Shown here one piece after another: positions 56,782-64,000 of a DNA stretch of 64,000 nt. The DNA is from Spongiibacteraceae bacterium (lineage in GTDB: Bacteria; Pseudomonadota; Gammaproteobacteria; Pseudomonadales; Dasaniaceae). Within the stretch, counting starts at the first letter, position 1. Each line of letters begins with the position of its first letter. The position numbers and the translations under genes are program-made. Location of the stretch: NCBI GenBank assembly GCA_028280715.1, contig JANQLG010000037.1, positions 1 through 64,000 of the forward strand, given 5' to 3'. The notes beneath the pieces are model-generated. The model worked only from the letters and a program-made list of their open reading frames with translations, did no database searches and was not told the DNA's origin.

Positions 56782-59700
56782 TTAATAAACTCAGTGCACT
56801 GTTTGTTCTTTTTATTTTTTATTCTTCTTCGATGTTGGCCGATACGTTTGCTGATAATTTTGATACCCAGAGTTATAGCAATCAGGACGGCAATGTTAAC
56901 TGGAGTTCAGATTGGATTGAAACCAATGATGACAACGACCCTGTAAGTCCTAGCGGCGATATCAACATTACCGGTGGCGAGTTGCATCTGCAGGATAATG
57001 ATGTCTCAATCCAGCGGCAGGCAGATTTGAGTCCTTATACTGCAGTAACACTTGGTTTTGACTACCGTGAAGTTAGTATGAATAACGCCAATGAATGGGT
57101 GGATTTGGAAATCCGCACAGGTGGCAACGGTTCTTGGACTTTTCTGCAGCGCTTCTCCGGACCTACTAATGATTCAGGTTCAGTCAGTATTAATATTACA
57201 GCCTATATTGCTTCCGATACTGAAATACGCTTTATCACCTCTGCCGATATGGGAAATGGTGACGATTTTTATATTGATAATTTAGTGATTACAGCGACAC
57301 CTGATGTCGGTAGCGGCAGCCCTCCTACTTTAATTGCAGATTATCGATTTGACGAGTTGTCCTGGGATGGTACGACTGATGAAGTAGAAGACTCTACCAG
57401 CAATGGTTTTGATGGCACGTCTTTTAATGCTTCAACAACAACCGGTTTAATATGTAATGCGGCTGATTTAACAGCAAATGGCACTACTGATTACATTAGC
57501 CTGGATAATCAGGCAATGAATGGTTTGGGTGATTTCACCATATCGGTGTGGGGGCAAACCTCTAACAGCGATACCTGGCATACTATATTATCAGGAGCTG
57601 CTGGAAATACCGGCTTGTTGGCTAACGAATTTGTTATGTTGTTCGATGGTGTTACAGCATTTCAACCGGTGATATCTGAGGAATTCTTTAGCGGTTCTCC
57701 ATCAGTTTCTATCACCAGTATTAATGATGGCAACTGGCATCATTTTGTCTGGACTCGCAATGCATCCAATCTGGAGAGCTGTTTTTATATTGATGGCGTA
57801 TTACAAGCCTGTGTTAATCAGCCCGATGCTGATGATAACGACAATCTGTCGATTTCCTCAGGAGGGTTAATTGTTGGCCAGGATCAAGATACCGTAGGTG
57901 GAAGCTTTGAAAGCAACCAGGATTGGGAAGGACTTCTCGATGAGTTGATGATTTTTGATGAGGTGCTAACGCTTGCGGAAGTTCAATCCATTCGCACTAA
58001 TCAATTGGCAGGTAATAACTGGGATGGCTCGACGCGAACCTGTCCATCACTGCCAACACCACAAGTAGAGTATAGGTTTGAAGAGGCCAGTTGGAACGGT
58101 ACCAGCGGCGAAGTGATAGATGAAAGCACTAATAATTTAGATGGCACCGCTTTCAATGGCGCTAATACGGCTAATTCTAATCCAGCCATAGCGGGTGATC
58201 CTGGTACCTGCCGCTACGGTGTTTTTGATGGTGTAGAAGATTATGTTGAAGTGCCTGCAGGATTACAGGATTTATCGGGAAGTTTCACAATAACGGCCTG
58301 GATTAATGCTGCCGATCTGAACAGTGGATCCAGAATTGTTATTGATGATGCAAATAACAATGGTGGCTTTGGTTTTAGTTTGGGTGATGGCGGTGCCGGG
58401 CGGTTACGGTTTTTCTCGCGTTCAGTAAGCCCCGTGATTGTTGATACTCAAAGCGCTGTAATTACAACGAATACCTGGTACTTCGTAGCTGCAGTGCATG
58501 ATGCGGTTAATCAAACCAGAAGTATCTATGTCGATGGTGTTCCCGTCACTATAACAGGTGGCGGTACTACTCATACCTATACCGGTACCTGGGGTACAGA
58601 TACTGGACCAATAAGTATCGGTGGTGAAATAAATAGTGCTACAGAAACGGGAGCAGCTTTTCACTTTAATGGATTGATGGATGAAGTGAGAATTTATCCC
58701 TCAGCGCTTTCTACAACTGAAATCGCTAATGCAATGGCTGAGACACATACTTGCCCGGCTGTTATCGCAACGAACTTACTTTATTTAACAACAGAGACTG
58801 ATGCCACATTGGGTGGGTTAAGCTTCGGTGACGAAGATATTATTGCTTACGATGCATTGAATGATTCATCAACACTGATATTCGATGGTTCAAACATATT
58901 GAGTTCAAATTCCGATATCGATGCAATTCATATATTGGATACAGGTAATATATTGCTGTCAACGAATGACAGTCGATCAATAGGTGGAACATCCTTTGAA
59001 GATGAGGATATTGTTGAATATAACCCGTCGACAGGTGTGGCTAACATATTTCTTGAGGGGGATACGATATTTTCCAGTGATGAAGATATCGATGCGTTTT
59101 CTATCCTGCCAAATGGCAACTATCTGATATCGACCATAAATGATGCAACCATTGGCAGTACCTCATTTACTGATGAAGATGTTGTTGAATACAACCCTTC
59201 TTCAGGTGCGGCTTCGCTATATTTTGATGAAAGCGCTGTGACCGCTGATATTACCGATGTGCGTGGAGTGCATGCGCTCGATAACGGTAATGTTTTGCTT
59301 ACCTTCACGAGTGATGATCGTAGTCTTGGTGGCCTGACCGATATAGATGAAGAAGATGTTATCGAATACAACCTAAGTACGGATACTGCAACGTTATATT
59401 TTGACGGCAGTCTATTTAGCGGTAGTGAGGATGTTAGAGGCGTTTCTCTTGTCGAAAGTACAGCATCTTCTATTGACCATTTTGATATTGATCATAACGG
59501 TACTGCTATCGCATGTCTTGCTACATCAATAACCGTCATTGCAGAAGATAGTGGCAATAATACAGTCACAAGTTATACCGGTAGTATCACGATTAGCACT
59601 GATAGTGGAGATGGTAATTGGTCTCTGGTAACTGGTGCCGGCAGTTTTGATAACGGTACTGCTGATGATGGCGTAGCGACTTATACCTATGACAGCAGCG

Positions 59701-61514
59701 ATAATGGTGAGGTCACTTTTTCTCTGGATTACAGTGATAGTAATTCAACATCTGCATCTGTAGATATTGATGTGACTGATGGCAGTGCTACTGATGATGA
59801 GACCGAAGGACCGCTGGTGTTTTCTCCCTCTGGGTTTACGATCAGCGGAGCAGCGCTGGATGACTCAGTTGACCCCATCGTTATTACAGACTTAGCTAAT
59901 CAAACAGCGGGTACCGCTTTCGATATTTTTATTGCCGCCTATGGACAGACAGATACCGATCAAAATTGCGGGATTATAGAGTCATACCAGGGCAGCCAAA
60001 ATTTAACGTTCTCTGTAACGTATACCGACCCTTCGACAGGAACGATAGAGCCTACAATTAATGGTAATGTTATTACGTCACCGATTGCTATCACTTTTAC
60101 TGAGGGGCAAGCGCAGGTTAGCGCTGACTACAAGGACGTTGGACAAATTCAAATAGGAGCTGCAGATGGCAGTATAACGGGTGATAGCAATAATTTTGTT
60201 GTCGTGCCAGCCTCCTTTGATATTCAGTTAACAGGTAATCCCGGTGCGACTACTGCCAGTGGTGGTGTATTTGCAGCTGCTGGCGTCGACTTTCCCGTAA
60301 CCGTTGTGGTTAGGGATGCAGACGGAGATATAACACCCAATTATGGTAATGAAGACAGTAATGAAGGCATCGCGTTGACTCATGCCTTGGTGGCGCCAGT
60401 GGGAGGTAGAACAGGCACGTTGACGGGCAGTTTATCTCCTACGGTTGCGGCTAATGATGCCGAGTTTACCGGCAATTATAATTGGGATGATGTAGGCATT
60501 ATTACACTGACAGCTGGTGTTGGTGACGGTAGTTATTTAGGTGCAGGTAATGTAACAACGGATCTAACTCCTGTAGGGCGTTTTACCCCAAGCCATTTTG
60601 CTTTATCTGGAGGAGCAATAACGGCAGCTAATACCGGTTTTACGTATATGGGGCAAAACTTTCTGGCCAGTTACACATTGACGACCCAGGCACTAGGTGG
60701 CAGCGCAACAGAAAACTACGAAAGTGATTTTGCCAAACTGGATGTATTGGATTTTAGCAATTCGTTAGCGGATGTTGGTGCAACGGCGGATGTGGCCTAT
60801 GGTGCCGTTGATGCAACACCCACCAGCTTTAATAGCCGTTTGCTAGGCTCTGGACAGTCGGCTATCTGGGTAAATGGTGTTGCAATGATCGTTGATTTGC
60901 CATTAGTTATTGGACGCTCGGCTTCTTTAGATGGACCCTTTTCTGGTATTGATATTGGGATTGCTGTCGAGGATAGCGATAGCATAACTTTTTCTGCCCT
61001 CAATTTAGACAGCGACACTGTTGGCGGTGACGATACAGTAAGAATAGGAACTTTAGCCGGAGACCTGTTATATGGTCGTACTTATATTGCTCCCGTCTAT
61101 GGCCCGGAAATTAATGCAGATGATCCAACGCCAGTAGTCTTTGAAATACAATTTTATGATGGTTCCTCATTTGTAGTTAACACAGCTGATAATGAGAGCG
61201 AATACGGTGACACGACTACGATGGATTCAGCGAGTGTGAGTAATCATACGGGTAACCTTTCATCATCTGAATTTGTGGTAGGAGATGTTAACTTCCCGGT
61301 TACTGCGATAACGGTGATTAATGGTGAAGGCGATGTCATTACGGTTGATCGTCCAGGTTTGAATAATGATGGAAGTGTCGATGTAACGTTCGATGTGGAG
61401 TCATGGTTGCAATATAACTGGAATGGTTCTGGTGATGAAAACCCGACGACCACTATTCACTTTGGCACTTACCGCGGCCATGACCGAATTATCTATTGGC
61501 GTGAGGTGCAATGA
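56778..61514 (+). CDS. mshQ: MSHA giant adhesin-like protein MshQ
   Basis: A 1578-residue exported, acidic protein. A signal peptide (about 1-21) is followed by a jelly-roll-like domain (about 22-175) and two LamG/concanavalin-like modules (about 185-405 opening ADYRFDELSWDGTTDEV, about 425-655 opening VEYRFEEASWNGTSGEV). Four ~57-residue repeats (about 664-894) and a C-terminal DUF6701 region (about 895-1578) complete it. MshQ is a surface protein of the MSHA locus and may carry ligand binding. Unusually, mshP follows it here instead of preceding it. It overlaps both neighbours by ATGA. Confidence 0.88.
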   Translation: MINKLSALFVLFIFYSSSMLADTFADNFDTQSYSNQDGNVNWSSDWIETNDDNDPVSPSGDINITGGELHLQDNDVSIQRQADLSPYTAVTLGFDYREVSMNNANEWVDLEIRTGGNGSWTFLQRFSGPTNDSGSVSINITAYIASDTEIRFITSADMGNGDDFYIDNLVITATPDVGSGSPPTLIADYRFDELSWDGTTDEVEDSTSNGFDGTSFNASTTTGLICNAADLTANGTTDYISLDNQAMNGLGDFTISVWGQTSNSDTWHTILSGAAGNTGLLANEFVMLFDGVTAFQPVISEEFFSGSPSVSITSINDGNWHHFVWTRNASNLESCFYIDGVLQACVNQPDADDNDNLSISSGGLIVGQDQDTVGGSFESNQDWEGLLDELMIFDEVLTLAEVQSIRTNQLAGNNWDGSTRTCPSLPTPQVEYRFEEASWNGTSGEVIDESTNNLDGTAFNGANTANSNPAIAGDPGTCRYGVFDGVEDYVEVPAGLQDLSGSFTITAWINAADLNSGSRIVIDDANNNGGFGFSLGDGGAGRLRFFSRSVSPVIVDTQSAVITTNTWYFVAAVHDAVNQTRSIYVDGVPVTITGGGTTHTYTGTWGTDTGPISIGGEINSATETGAAFHFNGLMDEVRIYPSALSTTEIANAMAETHTCPAVIATNLLYLTTETDATLGGLSFGDEDIIAYDALNDSSTLIFDGSNILSSNSDIDAIHILDTGNILLSTNDSRSIGGTSFEDEDIVEYNPSTGVANIFLEGDTIFSSDEDIDAFSILPNGNYLISTINDATIGSTSFTDEDVVEYNPSSGAASLYFDESAVTADITDVRGVHALDNGNVLLTFTSDDRSLGGLTDIDEEDVIEYNLSTDTATLYFDGSLFSGSEDVRGVSLVESTASSIDHFDIDHNGTAIACLATSITVIAEDSGNNTVTSYTGSITISTDSGDGNWSLVTGAGSFDNGTADDGVATYTYDSSDNGEVTFSLDYSDSNSTSASVDIDVTDGSATDDETEGPLVFSPSGFTISGAALDDSVDPIVITDLANQTAGTAFDIFIAAYGQTDTDQNCGIIESYQGSQNLTFSVTYTDPSTGTIEPTINGNVITSPIAITFTEGQAQVSADYKDVGQIQIGAADGSITGDSNNFVVVPASFDIQLTGNPGATTASGGVFAAAGVDFPVTVVVRDADGDITPNYGNEDSNEGIALTHALVAPVGGRTGTLTGSLSPTVAANDAEFTGNYNWDDVGIITLTAGVGDGSYLGAGNVTTDLTPVGRFTPSHFALSGGAITAANTGFTYMGQNFLASYTLTTQALGGSATENYESDFAKLDVLDFSNSLADVGATADVAYGAVDATPTSFNSRLLGSGQSAIWVNGVAMIVDLPLVIGRSASLDGPFSGIDIGIAVEDSDSITFSALNLDSDTVGGDDTVRIGTLAGDLLYGRTYIAPVYGPEINADDPTPVVFEIQFYDGSSFVVNTADNESEYGDTTTMDSASVSNHTGNLSSSEFVVGDVNFPVTAITVINGEGDVITVDRPGLNNDGSVDVTFDVESWLQYNWNGSGDENPTTTIHFGTYRGHDRIIYWREVQ
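58771..59460 (+). repeat. Four ~57-residue repeats within mshQ
   Basis: Four consecutive units share the pattern: N-x-L-(L/I)-(S/T) at the start, (L/I)GG-x-(S/D)-F or similar, D-E-D-(I/V)-(I/V)-x-Y-(N/D), then a hydrophobic F-(D/E)-G and (D/S)-E-D-(I/V)-(D/R)-(A/G). Unit starts are near codons 664, 723, 781 and 837. The acidic DEDIVEY core recurs in each. They look like beta-propeller blades or calcium-binding repeats; I do not recognise the family. Confidence 0.8.
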
Positions 61515-61942
61515 TGTGTAAGTCATTGCGTCAATCGCAACAAGGTATTTCAATAGTACTCGCTATTTTTATTTTGGTGGTGCTATCTCTGTTAGCTGCA
61601 GCGCTGATTAATGTGTTGGCTGGTGGAACAGAGTCAGTAGCCAGAGAAGTTATTTCAACACGAGCGTTATTTGCTGCGGAAAGTGGTGCACAGCGGCAGC
61701 TTAATGAAATTTTTACCCCTGGCTCGGCAATGAATGTAGCCGCTTGTGCCGATGCTGTAAATACACCGCGAACAAACACCTTCACATTGGGCGGGTTGTT
61801 TGGATGCGGCAATGCAGTTGTTGAGTGCGAATATGTGACTATTGATAGTATTAATTATTTTACTGTCACGAGTACGGGAAGTTGTGGGCCGACAGGAGAA
61901 CCTTCAGTACGAGTTATTCAGGTACAGGCTAAGGATATATAA
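61511..61942 (+). CDS. mshP: MSHA protein MshP
   Basis: A 143-residue protein with a PilX/pseudopilin-type N-terminus: RQSQQGISIVLAIFILVVLS then LLAAALINVLAGGTESVARE and LFAAESGAQRQL. It lacks the Glu +5 of true pilins, as MshP does. Cys residues (ACAD, FGCG, VECEY, GSCG) suggest disulfides. It overlaps mshQ by ATGA. A perfect inverted repeat follows the stop. Confidence 0.85.
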   Translation: MMCKSLRQSQQGISIVLAIFILVVLSLLAAALINVLAGGTESVAREVISTRALFAAESGAQRQLNEIFTPGSAMNVAACADAVNTPRTNTFTLGGLFGCGNAVVECEYVTIDSINYFTVTSTGSCGPTGEPSVRVIQVQAKDI

Positions 61943-61944
61943 AC

Positions 61945-61970
61945 GATGATGAGAATTCATTCTCATCATC
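61945..61970 (+). terminator. Perfect 12-bp inverted repeat after mshP
   Basis: GATGATGAGAAT and ATTCTCATCATC are perfect complements separated by TC. It ends the pilus locus. There is no T-run after it, so it may be a terminator that needs Rho, an mRNA-stabilising stem or a binding site. Confidence 0.55.
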
Positions 61971-62070
61971 GCCATTGAAAAGCTAGAACAGATTTATTTG
62001 GTAGTTGAAGTTTTTGCGTTAAATAATCTTCAACAAGAATAAACAATTCACTACATGAATGACTGTAAAC

Positions 62071-63192
62071 CTACCAAGTAACAACAATCTGCTGTTCATC
62101 ATTATGGTTTGCGACAAAATCAAAGGTTTTTCTGTTAGTGCCGCCATTAAATGACACATTTTCATTGCTGACAATTCTAAAATAGACAGTATCATTGCGG
62201 CTTTCTGCGTAGACATCAATCCTGTTTTGGTTGGGAACTCTAAACGCTACGCCGGCAGCATAATTCGTTGAATTATCGATTTTCTCGACATACGACTGGT
62301 TAATCCAACGATCATTTATAATTGATTTCACAAAATTGCCATTCACTGTATTTAATTCTCGGGGCCACCACTCGCCGCCAATACTGCCCATCTTGGCTGA
62401 AATAATCACTTCTACTAAGCTGTGAATTTCAGAACTAAAGTATTCCTTTCCTGAATCAAGAACCGCTTGTACAAAGCCTTTGAACTGGTTGCCCGTGCCA
62501 CGTGATCCAAGCACGTGGGTAGCTCCCCAATCAACTTGACTGCCCATTACATCCCACCAGTTCTTTTTAGCGTTTTTGAACCCGAAGGTAGAGGGCCCTA
62601 CGATAGGATATTGTGTCAGTTTGGAGTCTGCTTGAAAGTGGCCCAGTACTTGGTTCCAATTTTCTGGCGAGCCAGTTTTGTTTGCAGGTTCATTGAGTGG
62701 CTCAATATAACCAACGGTATAGCCTTGGCTTTCTACGTATTCAATTGAGCGTTTAAATAGGGCCTTCCATGTTTTGGATTTGATATCGTTGCCATTATTC
62801 TTTGTATAGAATGAGGAAAGACCGTCACCAGAACTCATAATAGCAATTTTTGTCGCCGTACCCGCAAGGTTTGCAGTTTTGGCAAGGTCTTCATCGAGTT
62901 CATTCTTTTGTGTTTGAGTTAACTCAAAACGATTCCCTACTTTGTCCATATCATACTCTTTGGGAGCACGAATTCTAAGGCCCGTAACATTTTCAGCACC
63001 AATAAGGTCCCTTTCTTTTGCTATGTTGGCCCGTCTACCCAAATACCATGTGTCCATGTTTTTGTTCACGCCATTGTTAGCGGTAGAGATGTTGATAATG
63101 AGCGGGTTATCTTGAGTTTGTGCATCTACTAAAGCGGAAGAAAAAAAGCTCGCAGCAAGAAATGCCATTGATACTATCTTTGAAAAGTTCAT
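62071..63192 (-). CDS. Secreted glycoside-hydrolase-like protein (copy 1)
   Basis: A 373-residue exported protein with a signal peptide (MNFSKIVSMAFLAASFFSSA, cleaved near ALVDA). The N-terminal part resembles a TIM-barrel hydrolase of clan GH-A: GYIEPLNEPANKTGSPENWN holds a NEP acid/base motif, and EYFSSEIHSLVEVIISAKMG could hold the nucleophile Glu. GEWWPRELN and the C-terminal beta-rich YFRIVSNENVSFNGG follow. I cannot name the family or substrate. It faces the pilus locus convergently. A near copy lies directly upstream. Confidence 0.7.
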   Translation of the reverse strand: MNFSKIVSMAFLAASFFSSALVDAQTQDNPLIINISTANNGVNKNMDTWYLGRRANIAKERDLIGAENVTGLRIRAPKEYDMDKVGNRFELTQTQKNELDEDLAKTANLAGTATKIAIMSSGDGLSSFYTKNNGNDIKSKTWKALFKRSIEYVESQGYTVGYIEPLNEPANKTGSPENWNQVLGHFQADSKLTQYPIVGPSTFGFKNAKKNWWDVMGSQVDWGATHVLGSRGTGNQFKGFVQAVLDSGKEYFSSEIHSLVEVIISAKMGSIGGEWWPRELNTVNGNFVKSIINDRWINQSYVEKIDNSTNYAAGVAFRVPNQNRIDVYAESRNDTVYFRIVSNENVSFNGGTNRKTFDFVANHNDEQQIVVTW

Positions 63193-63312
63193 TATTAAAT
63201 CCTTCTATTTTTATTAATCGATATGTTAAGTGTTTAAAGTATTAGTACTTCTAACATTGCCATTGCAACCAAAACTGGAACGTATTTATTTAATAGCTTC
63301 CTTAGATAGTTA

Positions 63313-63333
63313 AAGCCCGGCGTTGCCGGGCTT
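63313..63333 (-). terminator. Rho-independent terminator between the tandem copies
   Basis: AAGCCCGGC and GCCGGGCTT form a perfect 9-bp GC-rich stem with a 3-base loop. On the minus strand it is followed by T and A residues. It lies about 75 bases downstream of the copy-2 stop. Confidence 0.75.
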
Positions 63334-63408
63334 GTTGTATTCGATCATAAAAAATTAGTACTTGAAGTTTTTTAAGTTAAATCATTTATGAAACGAATTA
63401 CGTTAAAT

Positions 63409-64000
63409 CTACCATGTAACAACAATCTGCTGTCCATCATTATGATTTGCGGCAAAATCAAAGGTTTTCTTTTTGGTTCCGCCGTTAAATGACACTTTTT
63501 TATTGCTGACAATTCTAAAATAGACAGTATCGTTGCGGCTTTCTGCGTAGACGTTGATTTTTTTCTGGTTGGGCACTCTGAATGCAACACCGGCAGCGTA
63601 ATTAGTGGTGTTGTCAGTTTTTTCAACGTACGAGGAGTTAATCCAACGCTCATCCATAATCGATTTTACAAAATTGCCATTGACAGAATTTAATTTGCGG
63701 GGCCACCATTCGCCGCCAATGCTGCCCATATTGGCTGAAATAATCACTTCGACTAAAGTGTGAATTTCTGAGTTAAAGTATTCCTTGCCTGAATCGAGAA
63801 CCGCCTGCACAAAACCTTTAAACTTGTTGCCTGTGCCTTTTGATCCGATCACATGGGTAGCTCCCCAATCGACCTGGCTGCCCATCACATCCCACCAATT
63901 CTTTTTGGCATTGCTAAACCCGTAGGTAGAAGGCCCTACAATTGGATATTGTGTCAGTTTGGAGTCTGCTTGAAAGCTGGCCAGTACGTTATTCCAGTTT
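63409..64000 (-). CDS. Secreted glycoside-hydrolase-like protein, partial (copy 2)
   Basis: The 3' 197 codons of a paralogue of copy 1. The frame stays open to the window edge (…NWNNVLASFQADSKLTQYPI), so the 5' part lies outside. Over the shared last 158 residues about 23 positions differ by my count. Most changes in copy 2 are to Lys or lose Glu/Asp, so it is about eight charges more positive. Both keep the SEIH…VEVIIS and GEWWPR segments. Same strand, tandem, with a terminator after it. Confidence 0.72.
   Translation of the reverse strand, partial: NWNNVLASFQADSKLTQYPIVGPSTYGFSNAKKNWWDVMGSQVDWGATHVIGSKGTGNKFKGFVQAVLDSGKEYFNSEIHTLVEVIISANMGSIGGEWWPRKLNSVNGNFVKSIMDERWINSSYVEKTDNTTNYAAGVAFRVPNQKKINVYAESRNDTVYFRIVSNKKVSFNGGTKKKTFDFAANHNDGQQIVVTW

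Larger units (their letters stand above)
62006..64000 (-). repeat. Tandem gene duplication of the glycoside-hydrolase-like gene
   Basis: Copies at 62071-63192 and 63409 onward match through their coding ends. Beyond the stops, a shared stretch (…TTTAAC..AAAAACTTCAA.TAC) near 62006-62030 and 63356-63385 shows that the duplicated unit includes downstream sequence. Confidence 0.8.

Overview
The window reads as chromosome of a marine-type gammaproteobacterium. Most of it is core genome whose gene order resembles Pseudomonas and E. coli: an FKBP isomerase / AlgP-like / ABC-F group, yrfG-hslR-hslO-pckA beside cysQ, tRNA-Phe-yggX-mutY, hisBHAF, the gpmI-envC-ctpA-yibQ set, and yibN-grxC-secB-trmL. 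It also carries a complete-looking MSHA type IV pilus locus of the Vibrio/Shewanella kind. A Cellvibrionales-like lineage is my best guess from this mix, but it is an inference, not a measurement. No phage, transposase, integrase, CRISPR array or rRNA is visible.

Layout. 1-2.6 kb: the 5' end of a tuf gene, divergent from a second-type elongation factor G. 2.7-5.7 kb: a SAM methyltransferase convergent with a TPR/O-GlcNAc-transferase-like protein. 5.9-9.2 kb: small membrane, nuclease/phosphatase, FKBP and DUF4124 proteins. 9.4-13.5 kb: orphan ParA, the lysine/alanine-rich AlgP-like repeat protein, a TIGR02444 protein and an ABC-F ATPase. 13.6-24.5 kb: an EF-hand protein, cupin, RDD, moaA, DUF4399, an acyl-CoA ligase, tex, an HD-GYP protein and pckA. 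24.7-29.5 kb: hslO, a SulP transporter, hslR, yrfG and cysQ. 29.7-31 kb: small unknown genes, tRNA-Phe and a short palindrome-rich cassette flanked by copies of the tRNA 3' end. 31-36 kb: yggX, mutY, a PanZ-like protein and the histidine cluster. 36-43.7 kb: envelope and cell-division genes, secB and trmL. 43.9-61.9 kb: the MSHA locus, eighteen kilobases all on the + strand, mostly with overlapping start and stop codons. 62-64 kb: two tandem copies of a secreted glycoside-hydrolase-like gene on the - strand, the second cut by the window edge.

How it fits together. In the MSHA locus the inner-membrane platform (MshI, a PilN-like protein, MshJ, MshK, MshG), secretin MshL, AAA+ protein MshM, TPR protein MshN and motor MshE come first. 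The pilins (MshB, MshA, MshC, MshD, MshO), the very large adhesin-like MshQ, and MshP follow. Prepilin peptidase, mshH and mshF are not recognised here. gpmI-envC-ctpA-yibQ forms a conserved envelope cluster, and hisB-H-A-F is part of histidine synthesis.

The most unusual items are the tRNA-tail-flanked palindromic cassette, a 41-codon reading frame with a strong ribosome-binding site just before the pilin genes, a hairpin that holds the only good ribosome-binding site of mshC, the four-repeat region in MshQ, and the charge-shifted tandem duplicates at the right end.
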